From the NCBI GenBank assembly GCA_007026445.1, contig VDMD01000016.1, positions 1 through 64,000 on the forward strand: a stretch of DNA of 64,000 nt, read 5' to 3'. Source of the stretch: Schizophyllum amplum (lineage: Eukaryota; Basidiomycota; Agaricomycetes; Agaricales; Schizophyllaceae). Shown here piece after piece: positions 40,204 to 52,958 of the stretch (position 1 is the first letter of the stretch; each line of letters opens with the position of its first letter). The notes under the pieces are model-generated. The model had not been told where the DNA came from, did not search any database, and saw only the letters and a list, made by a program, of their open reading frames with translations. Position numbers and translations under genes: made by a program.

Positions 40204-41812
40204 ATGTCTGAATCCCCCAACGCAGCTCGCGCAAAGGTCGCCTCCCAGCTTCAGGTCAACCTCATCTCCCCCAACCACCTCCAGGAGAATGCCGCCAAAC
40301 TCCGCGAGATTGGCAGGACGTTCATCTGTACGTGACTCGTTCATCCTGCGATGATCACCAACTTACAGTACATGCAGCGGACACCATCTCAGGTGTGTGT
40401 GAATCCCAAGCCGTCTTAGCGCCACTCACGGTCTGCAGTCCCTACCCCGGAGATGTACACCTACGCCGTGAACGCAACCCTGGGGGACGACGTGTATAGC
40501 GAGCCCACCATGTTGTGAGTAGAGTCATGTTGCCACCCACGTATTATCTGACGTCCCAGAGCGTTAGAAGCACACATGGCGAAAGTCTCCGGCAAGGAGG
40601 CTGCCCTCTTCATGCCCTCCGGCACCATGTCAAACCAGATCGCACTCCGCACACACCTGAAGCAGCCCCCTTACACCATCCTATGTGATCATCGCGCGCA
40701 CATTTACAAGTACGTCCTCAGTAGGGTCCGCGTCCTCGTTCCCTCAATACTTACGAACTCGCAGGTATGAGGCCGGTGGCTCAGCCTTTCACTCAGGCGC
40801 TGCAGTAACCCCTGTAATCCCGGCTAACGGTTGGTGACCACGTCACCTTCACAAGCCGCCGACCCTTACCCCCATGACCAGGTCATCATCTCACCTTACC
40901 CGACGTCCAGGCGAACGCGATACTGTCTGACGACATACACATGTGAATTTATTTGTTCCTGCGCCGCTTCAGTGTCAACTGACTATCCGTGCAGCGCCCC
41001 TACGGAGGTCATCTCTCTCGAGAATACGCTCAATGGCACGATTTTCCCGCAAGAGGAGATCATTGCTATCTCTAAATGGGCGCACGCGAACGACGTCAAG
41101 ATGCACCTCGACGGCGCGCGCATATGGCACGTCGCCGCCGAGACGGGCACTTCCCTCGACGAGCTCTGCCAGCCGTTTGACACTGTCAGCCTCTGCTTCA
41201 GCAAGGGTCTCGGTCAGTCCCGCCTTTCTCCGCTCAAAATGGCGTGATACTTACCCCACCCTCAAGGTGCGCCGATCGGCTCATGCCTCGTCGGCCCTGC
41301 GGCCTTCATAAAGAAGGCCCGCTGGTTCCGCAAGCTGTTCGGCGGCGGGATGCGTCAGACGGGTATACTCGCAGGCGCGGCGGCATACGCGCTCACGCAC
41401 AACTTCCCCAAGCTGGCGCAGACGCACGCGCTCGCGCAGACGCTTGAGGCAGGGCTCAAAGAGATCGGTGTGCGAATCACGAGCGGCGCGGAGACGTGCA
41501 TGGTCTTCTACGACCCGTCCACTGTTGGCATCACATACGACGAGATCGCCGACTGCGCGAGCGAGCTGGAGGAGCCGCTTGTGCTGGGTGGCTCCCGTCT
41601 TGTCGTGCACATCCAGACGACGCCCGAGGCAGTACAGGACTTCTTGTCAATTGTGCGCACGCTGGCAGAGGAGAAGAAGGCAGCGGGCTTCGTGCCGTCC
41701 GCCGATGCCTCAGCGTCCGCTCCGACTGATGTCTACCTTCGTCGCGTGCCCAAGGTTGGTGAAGCTTGCACTACATCTCCGCATGCGCTCACCTTTCCCG
41801 CAGACCAAGTAA
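40204..41812 (+). CDS. L-threonine (allo-threonine) aldolase, PLP enzyme
   Basis: Cleaves threonine to glycine and acetaldehyde, a cytosolic route to glycine. Eight or so exons, about 420 residues. Blocks in order: TPEMYTYAVNATLGDDVYSEPTM, HMAKVSGKEAALFMPSGTMSNQIALRTHL, ILCDHRAHIYKYEAGGSAFHSGA, TPVIPANGHHLTLPDVQANAILSDDIH, PTEVISLENTLNGTIFP, KMHLDGARIWHVAAETG, and DTVSLCFSKGLGAPIGSCLVG with the PLP-binding Lys. LFGGGMRQTGILAGAAAYAL follows. The last exon is only TK plus stop after a 49-nt intron that begins GTTGGT. Compared with yeast Gly1 the length is normal with a slightly longer N-terminus. No frame problems. Confidence 0.93.
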
Positions 41813-41947
41813 ATATATCCAGGGGACTCATAGTTTCAACGGTACATCTATCAGGAATTTATAGACACTAGAAACGGTCCACTACTGGACCGGTTGTACA
41901 ACGACTGCGCTGCTTATGATAATCAGAACCAGCGACATCCTACTCTT

Positions 41948-44900
41948 TTACCCCCGTCCGACGTATTTCTGCTTCTCGTACTCGCGCCAGAGCGCCTTCA
42001 TCGCGAGCTTCCCCGCCGCATCGAGCGCGCTCACCATCATGGCGTCCCTCGTGTGCTCATTCAACATCTCGCACAGCGAAAACAGCCCCGGCTGTAACGC
42101 GCGCCGCACGTCCGCGGGCATGATGCACAACGGGTCGTTCAGCGCGTCCGTGTATGCAGCGAGCACGGGTGCCGCGTGCCGCGCGAACGCCTTTGCGAGG
42201 GATTCCGCCTTCTGCTGCTGCGCGTCCGAGCTTGTGTTAGCGTTGTGTGTACGTGGGATCGTCTTTGCGGTAAGCGTTTCGAGCAGGCGGGCGAGGGCAG
42301 ACGCTTCGTCGACTCCGACAGGCTCGGTAGGGTGGACCCATGCGGGTAGGGTAGCCGCGAGCGAGGCAGCCTGCCGCACGCCGAGCTGGGGGCGTGGTCG
42401 GCGTGTGGCAAGAAGAAGCTGGCGGAGGACGAGACCAAGGTGAGGCAGGGTGGCGGTGACGAGGTCGCGGCGGAGACGGATGAGGGCACCAGCAATAGTG
42501 GTGATCGCGTGAAAGACGGCCCGTGCGGTGCGTGGAGCGTGCGTTGGGGAGGGTCGGAGGTGGTTGGAGAGTAGGACCCAGATGGCTGGAAGGTCGGACT
42601 GGCGGAGGGCAGCGGGCTACGAGGAGGTTAGGTGCGAGTCTGGCCTATAGAAGCGAACCACATACCCTGTCGCTGCAATAGCTCGCAATGAACTGCAGGA
42701 CCTCGACCAGTAAATCCGGCGAGCCGCTGGAGAAAGCAACATTGCTGCTGAACAGCGCGATGCACCGACTCGCGAAGGTTTGCGTGTACTTGAGAGAATC
42801 TGCAGACAACGTTGGTAAGCTTCCGATAACAAGACTGAAGACCTACTCTGAGGATAATTGTTCAGCAAGATTCGGGCTGCCCGCAGAATGTGCAATGTCA
42901 TAGACGAGCCGGGTTGTGCAGCCTGCAGCGCCTCAGACACAAGGTCGAGGACATAACCATAGTCGGCTGGCGCTAAAGTCTTCACAGCCACAGAGACGCG
43001 ATTGTCGAGCTCTAGCAGGCATCCTGAAAGTCGTCAGTTACCAAAGCAGTATCGAGTCATTCAACGCTCACCCGCGTCCTTGCTGTGCGACGCGTAGAAA
43101 ATGTAGCTTGCTAGGATGGTGTCCAGTCGCCGTTGCTGGTCTGCATCGGCAGCGCATGCTAGTTCTGCTAGGAGAAGCGACAGGGATGCGGAGGTAACAA
43201 GCGTCCATTGGTCGTCGTTCAGAGCAGCCGACAAGGCTGAGACCTTTCGAGCGAGAGGCTGACCGAAGACCAATGCTTCTTCGGCTGCGCCGTCGTCAGC
43301 ATAGAGAACGAGACCGCATGACCAGTATGCGTACCTAGATCCACCGCCAACCACTTGCCCAGTGAGATGACTGAAGTCCATACAGCCAATACATGTATAG
43401 CTGCCTGGTCTGGCAAGGAGCTCATCGCCTCGGCGACAGGGCCACGTAAAATGGTTTGCATCTTGTCGACGACTGTTGTCAACGCGTGCCGTACATCCTC
43501 GTGCATACTGATCGCGGTCAGATATGAGTGAATACTGGAAGAGATTTTGTCTTACCTAGACAGGTTGAAATTGTGTTTAAGCGATTCCGCAATCCGGATG
43601 AAGGCAAGACCCAGCAAGTTACGCGCGGGCTCGGCCGGCTTGAATTTTGTCAGAGACTGAAAGGTCTTCAAGCAACCCTTCACGTTCTCTGCAGATTTTA
43701 GCAGGGAGCTGGAAGACTATCAGCAAAGTCGAATGAATGTCAATAAACAACGACCGACGTCAAGTAAATCTCAACAAGGTCCAGCGAGGCGTCTGCGTAT
43801 TTCGCTTCATCGCATGGTATCCGTGCGGTAAGCAGTTTATGCAGGTGGTCGACGGTTAGATCGGGCTGGATGCATTATTTTTTAGACCGACCGCTTTGAG
43901 GACATATATGCAACACAACGTACCGACTGATCGACAGAGCCGACACTGGTGAATGTCCTGCCCAGAAAGATTCGGGTGATCATGAGATGTCTGGCGCGGT
44001 TGCCTGACTTAGATTCGCTTGCGCAAATTGCCATGTCCGTCTGCACCGCTTTTGCCATCACGTCACTTCTGAACGCCCGCGACAGGTACTCGGTGGGGAA
44101 GTAGAGCAGTTTGTGGAAGCAGCGGACGGTGTTCGAGATATCTTCAGTTTGCGCAAGCGTCCCGCTGAGATAGACAAATATGGCCGCTGGAACAATTTGT
44201 GAGTTTCATCGCAACTATATGACACGGGGTACATACGTCGCAATTTTTGCATCTCCCAAAATTGTGCAGAACGCAAGGCCTGAAGGACGAGGCTACTGGC
44301 GGTGATGCTCGCCTCTTGCTGGGCCGTCTCGTGCATGTCGATGCGCATCAGAGTGGCCGCCAAATGCTCCAATTGCGGCGAAGAGGCTCTGGAACTGTAA
44401 CGATCCGTTATTATATTGCCATAAAAGACGCAGATGGCTTCTTACTCAACGACATGCAGCCAGCGCTCCAGCAGCATATGCAACACAGCCAGTACACCTT
44501 GGGAGTGCGTATCGCTCGTGTCGAGATGGTGATAGTAGCCGTCCCAAAATACCGACGACGTAGGCATGTGCGCGTCGAGGTAGCTGAGAGCTGAGTCAAA
44601 GACACGATGGACGTCGACCTCTGCGTCCAGGTAGACCGCTAGTAGAAGACTCCGGAACTGCAATATAATAAGCGAGAATGGTTGTCTCGTATGCCAATTC
44701 ACTCACAATTTCTAGGACGAGCTCCGGACGTGTCCGAGCATCATCCGCAATTCCCAACATATCCGCAGCTAGCTTGGACTTCGGCGGCTGGTACTTCGCG
44801 GGGCTCGCGACACCCATCGCGTACCCGAAGCGCAATGCAGCGACCAGGATGACCTCCGATGCCCACCGTCCGCCCTCGTCGCCTTTGCGAACTTCGCGCG

Positions 44901-46791
44901 AGCTCTTCTTGACGATCGTCTCGACGAGTGCACGTAGACCTTCTGTCTGTGTATCAAGTTCATCCTCCTGATCTGCCGAGAGGAGTCGTGTGGGGAGAGA
45001 AGTCACGACAGCCGCCAGCAGCGCGCAAAGCAAGGACAGCCGAATAGATTTGTCGGACGGCGACTGCGCAGGCGAAGCCGACTTGTCGACTTTGCGACGT
45101 TTGCGCGGACCGTCAGGCGAGGCAGGTTCCTTCGGGCGGTCTGCGCGATGATTTTCCCAGAGCTCCGTCAGATGTGCGGAGGCTGTCTGAAGCTGCGGGA
45201 TGACCTGGCTTGGAGTGACGAAGCTCTCTATCGCTTCTGCTAAACGGCTGAAATGCGCCGTTTGGAATATAGGCGCCGAGTAGCAGGTGCGGTAAGACTC
45301 TACATCGTTGGCGTCATTCAGGTTCGCAGAAAGTATAGCGGATGATAGGGCGCCGATGTACTCGTCCAAGGTACGCGTTTTGGAGTGGTAGTCGAGGAGG
45401 ATGTTGAGCAAGTCTGCTGTTGTGTCGGTGGAAGGCGTCTGCGAGTCTCTCAGCAAATCATCACTGGCATAGTTCCAGTCATACTTACTGTAATCAGACA
45501 AGGCAGCAAACGATCCATGTAAGGGGCAAGCAAGTCGTAGTCGACTCGGCATATTGTGGACAGGACGCGCATAGCGTCGTCCGTCGTCAATTCTAGTCGA
45601 TCGTCAGTAGAGGATCCGGCGCAAAGACGGTGCCAGACGTACCGCTATTGTGCTGCGTCACAGCCAATATAGCTGCTTCCACGGTCTGGCGCATAATGGG
45701 CTCCGTGGCAGGTGTAAGCAATCTCTCGCGCTCCACAACGGCAAGCAAGGCCGCTTGGGTGCGCCACTGCGAACCAAAGTCGCCATCCTTGATCGAGGCT
45801 TTGCATGCCGTGAAGAACGCCATCCCAGCAGCGCGCACTTTCTGCGTGGTTGCACTCGAGTCGGCATTCGAGCCCTGGCTGAATATAGCGTGCCGGTTGT
45901 CGGTGATGGCGCGCACGAAGGCATCGAATAGACGGGGCAGCACGGGAAAAACGCTCTTTGCGTCTTGCTTAGATAGGGCTCTGAAGAGGGGACTGTCCTC
46001 GGAGTCCGTTGCTTGCTTCAGTACGTCCACGTTGAAGAGGATGTCTATGCCAGCGGCGAAGGAGGCGCGCTTTGTGTCGTTCTGTACGTCTTCCTCTGAG
46101 GCAAACTTGAGCCAGTCCCCTATGTGACTGTCCAGGAAGGAAGTGTATATCTGATAAAGTGTGAGCAGAGAATCTCATGAAAGCCTGGGATGTACGGACT
46201 TTTTTCTTGTTGGAGGCGTGGATGAGCGAAGCAGTAAAAGTTGATGCTAATTGGATCATGATATCGCCCATGTATTCTGACCCTTCGAGAGTACAGACGC
46301 GTAGAGTGTGCCCAAAGAGATCGAGTAGCACATCGCATGAGAGTTTGGCGGAAACGATAGGCCACATGATCGCGAGCGTCGGCCGTAAGACAGCCAGCAT
46401 CTCTTGACGCGTCTTGGCGTCACACTCCGCCAGGCTCTTGAGGGTAGACAATAGCACAGTGGCAACATGCGCGCGACCCAGCACGGCCGCGAGGGACAAC
46501 TTGGGAGTCCCGGCGCAAACGTCGTGGAACAGTTTCCATGCCTCCACATCCAGTATGATCCTAACCTGTGAGCATAAGGTCATCTCAAAGGATCCCCCTA
46601 ACTCACCCCTGCTGATTCCTCTCCTTCTGGAAGCGCCCGAGCAGCCAGTCCACGATGAGTTCCCCCTTGTTGGGGACATGGAATGCGTGATCGTCCCAGC
46701 CCTGCCTGGCAATTTGCACTTTCGTGCCCTGTCCTCCCTTTGTGTCATTCGGCGCCTTGAGGGCCCGCACAAAATCCTGCGCGGTCTTCAT
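41948..46791 (-). CDS. URB2: Nucleolar 27S pre-rRNA processing protein Urb2/Npa2
   Basis: A very long helical-repeat protein for 60S ribosome assembly. The start at 46791 (MKTAQDFVRALKAPND) fits Urb2 family openings; a longer in-frame start 120 bases upstream looks less natural. More than ten exons give about 1,350 residues. Recognisable parts: LGRFQKERN, LRPTLAIMWPIVSAKLSCDVLLDLFGHTLRV, LFDAFVRAITDNRHAIFSQG, PRKRRKVDKSASPAQSPSDKS (basic linker), SEVILVAALRFGYAMG, TFASRCIALFSSNVAF, and the diagnostic C-terminus ALNDPLCIMPADVRRALQPGLFSLCEMLNEHTRDAMMVSALDAAGKLAMKALWREYEKQKYVG, which is the Urb2/Npa2 C-terminal domain. Frames join through normal introns wherever checked (for example 42800-42900). 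The middle is too divergent to annotate in detail. Confidence 0.85.
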
Positions 46792-46977
46792 GGTCTTGCC
46801 GGAAAGTACGCGCTTCCCTCTCGCGCGTCGAGAACAAAGGATTTTTATGATCCAAGCGGTGAACTGCCGGTCCGATGATCCGGGCGCGTCGATCAAGATC
46901 CCCTCTCGCATTACGAATCAAAGCGCTGCTCTTGCAGCCGTCGGGCACGGGCCCAGCGCATCTTCTCTTATCCCATC

Positions 46978-48621
46978 ATGTCGCAGGCGGAGGTCGCGGA
47001 GTGCATAGCACAGCAGAGGGAGGAGTGGGAGGTCTTGGAGGTGCGTCTTCTGTATTCGAGGAGGCGCTTACTGATATACATTGCAGTCGATCTATCCGGA
47101 ATGCACTACTACGGATTTCGCGGTGGGGGCGACGCTGAAACTGGAGATACCGGTTGAGCTCGCGCAGACTCGTGTTGTGTCCATTGCGGCACCTCCCGAG
47201 GTTACGGCTGGCGTCAGTGCGCAGATCCAGGGTCTCGCGACATCGCTCTCGATGCTCCCGCCCATCCTCCTGCATCTGATCCTCCCCGTGGACTACCCAT
47301 CATCAAGTCCCCCTGAAATTATCTTCCTTCACTCGACGCACTCCTGGTTTCCCAATATGAAGGCGCTGCACGAAGCACTCATGGGCATGTGGCAGCCCGA
47401 CGAGGGTGTACTCTACACCTGGGTAGAACACATTAAGAGCGGTCAGTTTCTCGACTCTGCATTCTCTGCGGCACCAAATGACGACGACATCGAGTAGGCA
47501 CCCCATCCCCTCCCCTCCCTCTGGGCCCGCGCTGACCGTCACCTGTCTCAGACTCACCCACCATACACCACCTGCCCTCCTCGCTCGGCTCCAGGCGTAC
47601 CAGTCCGCCGCGCAGACGTCGCAGTTCTCCGTCAACTCGTATCCGTGCGCGGTCTGCCTTACGTCGCTCAAGGGCGCCAAGTGTCTCAGGCTCGATTGCG
47701 AGCATATCTTCTGCCGGGCGTGCCTGGAGGACTTTTGGAAGCTTTGCATCGCGGAGGGCGACGTAGGGCGCGTCGGGTGCCCAGATCCGGCGTGCGTGAA
47801 GGACAACAGGGAAGCCGCGGAAGAGGAAGTGGCGCGTGTGGTCACACAGGAAGAGCTGGCGAGGTGGCGGTGGCTCAGGGAGAAGAGGGATCTGGAGAAG
47901 GGTGAGTGAGGGTCAGTGAAGCGTGTGTGCGGGGTTGCTGACGAGGACTGTGCAGACCCGACTATCATTCACTGTCCCATCGCTACCTGCCAGTATCCGA
48001 TATCCAAGCCGAAGGACGCGGACCCGACGTCTGGCTGGGATCGCTTTCGCAGCTGCCGGTCGTGCTCGTTCTGCTTCTGCGCGTTCTGTGCGCACCGAGT
48101 TTTATCTCCCGTCTTTCGCATCGGTCTGACTTCTGGCAGGCAAGCGTACATGGCACGGACCCATTACTCATTGTCCGATCTCTGTGTCGGAGAAGATTGT
48201 ACGTGAATACTTGGACCTGCCGGAGGGCTCGAGTGGGCGGGGCGCCTTGGAGCGCCGCTACGGCAAGGGCACGATCCTGAAGCTGGTATCGACGTGGGAG
48301 AACGAGCTGGCGAACCAGAAGTGGATCGAATCGTCGACGATGGCTTGCCCTGGGTGCCGGGGTGCACGTAGAGAAGTCGCTGGGGTGCAACCATGTGAGT
48401 AGCTGGAACATCTTCGACAGTCCTTGCTAACTCTTCGCAGATGACCTGCTCGAAATGCCAGCAGCATTTTTGCTACCGGTGTGGCTTCCGCCTACGGCCA
48501 GAGAACCCGTACGAGCATTTTTTCGGCCAACCCGATGTCCAAATGCTTTGGGAAGCTGTTTGACTTCAAGGCGGAGGATCTGGAATGGGAGCCGGTGGAG
48601 GGGTTTGCTGCATTAATATAG
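46978..48621 (+). CDS. RWD-RBR E3 ubiquitin ligase (RNF14/Itt1-like)
   Basis: An N-terminal RWD domain (MSQAEVAECIAQQREEWEVLE, SIYPECTT, LILPVDYPSSSPPEI, WFPNMKALHEAL) is followed by RING1 (CAVCLTSLKGAKCLRLDCEHIFCRACLEDFW), an in-between-RING region (CPIATCQYPISKP, CSFCFCAFCAHR, WHGPITHCPISVSEKIV) and RING2 (CPGC, VEKSLGCNHMTCSKCQQHFCYRCGF). RING2 contains the expected catalytic Cys within the LGCNHMTC block. The stop after DIE at 47495 is bypassed by a 58-nt intron with a CTGAC branch site. Two extra bases in homopolymers (G run at 48359-48362, T run at 48518-48523) break the literal frame: dropping one each gives CRVHVEKS and HFSANPMSKC with the C-terminus EWEPVEGFAALI. Seven or so exons, about 500 residues. 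Divergent from URB2, 186 bases apart. Confidence 0.87.
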
Positions 48622-49050
48622 GACATAGACAACGGAATGAAGGTCATAATATTCGGGGATAATATTCGGGGTGCGTCTGTGCGCAGCGGGTGTCATATAT
48701 TTGCGAGTCAGACCGGGCGGTTGAACTTGGGAATTGGTAATGCGGGATCTACCGCGTGACGCGCCTTGTTTCTTCACGGCGACAGGCTCCAGTCGATCTT
48801 CTCTTCAAGTTCCAGTTCAGTCGCGGAGTTGGGTCTCCCATTAATTATTCTGCGCGCGCTCTCTTCGTCCCTTTTGTTTGTTCGCGCCGCGGCTTTTTTA
48901 CTCGACGTTGAGGACGACGAGGACGACGGCGACGGTTGATACCAATTTTGTGTCAATACCCTCCTATCCCGCATACCCGCCAGCGAACGAGCGAGGGCGC
49001 CACCGCCACCGCGACCCGCCAGTGCCCGTGTTGTACACTAGTTGCCCGCC

Positions 49051-52000
49051 ATGGACGTCTACACGACCGCCTTCACCTACCCGCGCCGCGCCCGCATCCA
49101 CTCCCCCACAGACAATGACCGCGCCCACCCCGCCGCCGCCGCCGCCGCCGCCGCCCACAACGGCATCGCAGACGTCGCAGCCACAGACTCCGCAGCCATC
49201 GAGAAGCTCGCGATGATGGCCATGTCCCTCCACGGCTGCCATGTCGCCTACATGCTCGCCGACCACGGGAGAGGCTGGAACTTTCTTGTCACCGGCGCAT
49301 ACCAGCAGGTCATGATCACCCGCGGCATGATCCTCAAGGACTGTCCCATCCAGGTGTGCAGTCCCCTGTCTTCTCCGCCGCCCCGTCGCTAACCACCCGC
49401 ACAGCATCGCGCAACCATCAAGGTCGCGCGCTCAGAGATCCTCGACTCGCCCGCCAACAAACCCCAGCTCAAGGCCGATGTCCGCATGCGCCTCGACGAG
49501 ATCGCGTCCCAGACCATGGCCCACATCGCCGTCGTCAACAGCCCCGGCAACAATCGCACGCCCCCCGACGGCATCTCCTCCAGCGCGGGCTGGTCCGGTC
49601 TCGAGACCGAGCGTGTCTGCGAGCTCGTCATCACCGGCCAGGGCGATTCCGTGGATCTCGCTCGCGTCAGGTTGCTCGTCATGCTCGATGAGCTCGTGCG
49701 TCCTCCGCGCCCGTCTCCCTCCTGTCACACTAACTCGCCCACAGAGCGGGGCTCCACGCCGAGCCCTGCGAGATCGACTACAACATGCATCCCATTATCG
49801 CGGGCCGCAAGCGCAGCGTGCTACAGACTATACAAGAAGAAACAGCTACCAACATCTACCTCCCGTCCCCGCTCCAGGGTCTCGTTGGTCCGGACCTCCT
49901 CAACCCTGCGAGCCCCTCTAGCGCGCTGAGGAATAACAACGTGATCTGGATCACGGGCGAGTTCTTTGGCGTACAGAGAGCGCGGGACATGCTCCTCCAA
50001 GTCGCAGCCACCAAGGCACGCGTCCTTACCGAGTGCTCACCACCCACGCTAACCGAGTTACAGTCTATCATCTCCCGAGATACCGCCATCCTACCACGCA
50101 AATTGGACTGGATGGTGACCGACCGAGCGGAAGACTTGAAGGCGATCATGAGCGACAATGGCACCTTCATTCAGTTTCCCAGCTCTGGGTAGCTCGACCA
50201 GTCTGATCACCGTCTACGGTGATCACAGGGTCAGCGTGCAGCGCACCATTCGTTCTATCATGCAGCTGGTAAGTCTGACGTCTTCATGCACTTGTGTACT
50301 GGATGCTCATACTGTACCAGGCTTGCCAGTATTACGTTGGATCGTTCTGGCTGCTGCCAGTGCAGTTCAACGCATTGCTCCCTCCTCCGACCTTGAACGC
50401 ATCTCAAGTCTCGTCCCTCCTTAAGCAGATCTCAATGGCGACCGGCGCCGAGGTTGTCTTCAAGGGCATGTGCTTCGAGATTCACGGGCTCGAATATGAA
50501 GTTCGGCAAGGTATTTCTATGGTCATGGAGCTGGAGCTCGTCAAGGTAAGCCTCATCGCATGCATTCTTCATGACCTTGCTGAATGTGCAGCAGGCTTTC
50601 CACCACGAGATACGTTTCCAGATCGAGCTTGCCAATGAGCACCGCGAGTTCATCAGCGGCAAAAAGAACGGCAAGATCAATAAGATCATGCAGTCGACGA
50701 ACGTCCAAGATCAAATTCGAAACGTTTAACGACCACAACTTCCTCATCGACATTGCCGGCCCGGACAGCTCGATCATCAAGGGACTGACGCTGCTGCAGG
50801 AGGAGCTGCCTGCTGAGATCTCGTTCCACGTTCCCGAGGGCTACCACAAGCGCATCATCGGCGTGGGCGGGCGGAGTATCCAGCGTATCATGAAGAAGTA
50901 CGGCGTCTATGTCAAGTTCTCGAATGCTGAGGAGTTCGCCGCGCTCGGGGGGTACAACGACAACGAGGACAACGTAGTCGCGCGCACGCCGGCGAAGAAT
51001 GCGAACAATCTGGAGCACCTGAAGCAGTCTGTTATGGAGTTGGTGAACCCGAAGGTATGTGCCGCGCCCCATTCTCCATTATTCACAGCCGATGTTCAAA
51101 TTTTTTGCAGGACAAGGACTACGTAAACGAGACGGTGTCTGTCCCAAGACGCTACCACCGCACTCTGCTCGGCGAGAAAAGCATCTTCATGCACGACATT
51201 GAAGCGAAGACGAACTCTCAGTTCCGTTTCCCGGACAAGGAGACTGCGTCCGATGTCATCACTATCTTCGGGCCCGAGAGCCAGGTTCAGATCGCAAGTG
51301 CTATGCTCTTTGTAAGTTTCCCTTCTTCGTCCTGCTGTACATCTCTGTCTCACGCACGTTGTCCAGGACCACGTTCCTTTCGAAGCCGATATGGCTGTAC
51401 CGCCGAGCCCGGACCTCTACAGAGTCGTCCAGTCCCCGAATTCGCCAACCTCGTCGAGCGCGTCAAGCGCGACTTCCAGGTCTCTATCACGCCAAGCGTC
51501 AAGCCATGGACGAGCGGCGTGCTGGAATCGTCAGGTGACAACACGTTCAAGTTCCGCTGCCAACGCAGTAACAGCGACTTCCTTGCCGCCGCGCGCGAAA
51601 TGCTCGAGCAGTTCCTGCTCAATCACAACGTGCACGTCTATCCGTCCGCAACGGCGCATACGCACAAGCGCGGGGACTCGTTTGCAGAGGCGTTCCCGCA
51701 CTTCGACAGCAAACTGCTCTCGGCGCACAGGACTCGGCATACCGGTAAGTCGTTCGTCGCCATTCATGCCGGGGCTCTCTTGATACAATTGCAGTCGCAG
51801 AATCGGCCGACCTCGGAAGGCCGTCAGAGCTGCAGGCGCAAGACAGGCGGTTACGGATGGCGAGCTCGTCGCCAGATGTGAAGGCACAATTTAAGGGCAT
51901 GGGCCACGCAACGCACGTTTCCTCGGCTTCGCACCACTACAGCACGCCGTCGTACATATACAGCATGGAGGGCGATGAGTCTGTGGACTACGGGATCCCC

Positions 52001-52495
52001 GCCGAATACAGCGTGCGCAACTCGCTAGACTACTGGACGCCGTTGCCCCCATCGTACGTTGCGCTTTCTTGTGAATTTCACGCAGCTTATATCTGGCTTC
52101 AGGTCCCTGGGATGGCGCCCCCGCGCACGCGTCATGTCGAGGACCCCGCGAAGCGTGGATCGGACTCGCTCCTGGACGCGAAAATCAAGGACCAGATAAA
52201 CATGCAGCCACGCAGCACCCCGCAAAACCGCGCGCAGTCGCTCGACCTGAGTATCTCGCTCTCGCGTATCACCGAGTCCGCAAATGCCCAGCAGCTCGAC
52301 TCGCCGACGCACTCTGTGAACGGCGGCGACGAGTCGGATCCGGCCTCCGCGACGGCGCCCTCGTTCCCCAGCGTGTATGGCCCGCCGGGGTCCGCGACGC
52401 GCTCGGCGGTCATCGGCCACCCGAACGAGCGCTCCGACTTCGACGAAGACACCGCGGACGAGGTCGCGCGCGTCATCTCGAACCTGGGACTATGA
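49051..52495 (+). CDS. Multi-KH-domain RNA-binding protein (yeast YLL032C-like?)
   Basis: Roughly ten exons, about 950 residues. The N-terminus has a nine-residue Ala run coded by a (GCC)n repeat. Several KH-type folds follow: HVAYMLADHGRGWNFLVTG, HPIIAGRKRSVLQTIQEETATNIYLPSP, PEGYHKRIIGVGGRSIQRIMKKYGVYVKFS (with a clear GxxG loop) and RRYHRTLLGEKSIFMHDIEAKTNSQFRFP. The C-terminus is disordered (RVTESANAQQLDSPTHSV style, EDTADEVARVISNLGL). KH repeats of this layout suggest a cytoplasmic mRNA- or rRNA-binding protein like fungal vigilin or YLL032C relatives; which one is not certain. Frame breaks near 50180-50185, 50704-50706 and 51434-51439 are each repaired by one base (two extra, one missing) and keep conserved KH text. 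Divergence from family at both ends is normal. Confidence 0.75.
49129..49156 (+). repeat. (GCC)n trinucleotide repeat within KH-protein CDS
   Basis: About nine GCC units coding a poly-alanine tract near residue 30-38 of the KH protein. Confidence 0.8.
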
Positions 52496-52958
52496 GGGAG
52501 CTACCAGCCTTCCTCTCTTCTCTTGCCCGCGCGGGGCACGCGGGCCCCTTTGCGGTAGGGTTTTTTCCTCTCTCCTGCCCGTTCGAAGAAAGATCTCTTT
52601 TGGCATATTCGACTTTCAGACGATGATGGACATAGACAAACAAACTGTTTTTTTCCCTGTCGCACCCTCCTGTACCACCACAGACTCGCTCCACTCCAGT
52701 CCCTATAAAACTGTTGCTTTGCATCTATCCTTTCTGCCAGCCCGTCTGCGGGCCCACCAAGCCTGTCCTGTCCTCTACCCCCCTCGTCGCGATCTGTCTG
52801 ATATGTGGCACACATGTACAATACGCTTCTTCCTACGATAGTGGGCTGGTATTCTTATGCATCACTAGTAATAGACAAAATTATTCTGCTACATGACATT
52901 GAAACTGTCCAGATGCGTGGGTGGGTTAGGTTAAATATCGGGTATGGCTGCGTTCTCT

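Noticed and set aside
47495..47497. Stop after the RWD part, suggesting two separate genes (RWD protein and RBR ligase)
   Set aside because: A 58-nt intron with a good branch site joins RWD and RING in frame, the known architecture of RNF14/Itt1.
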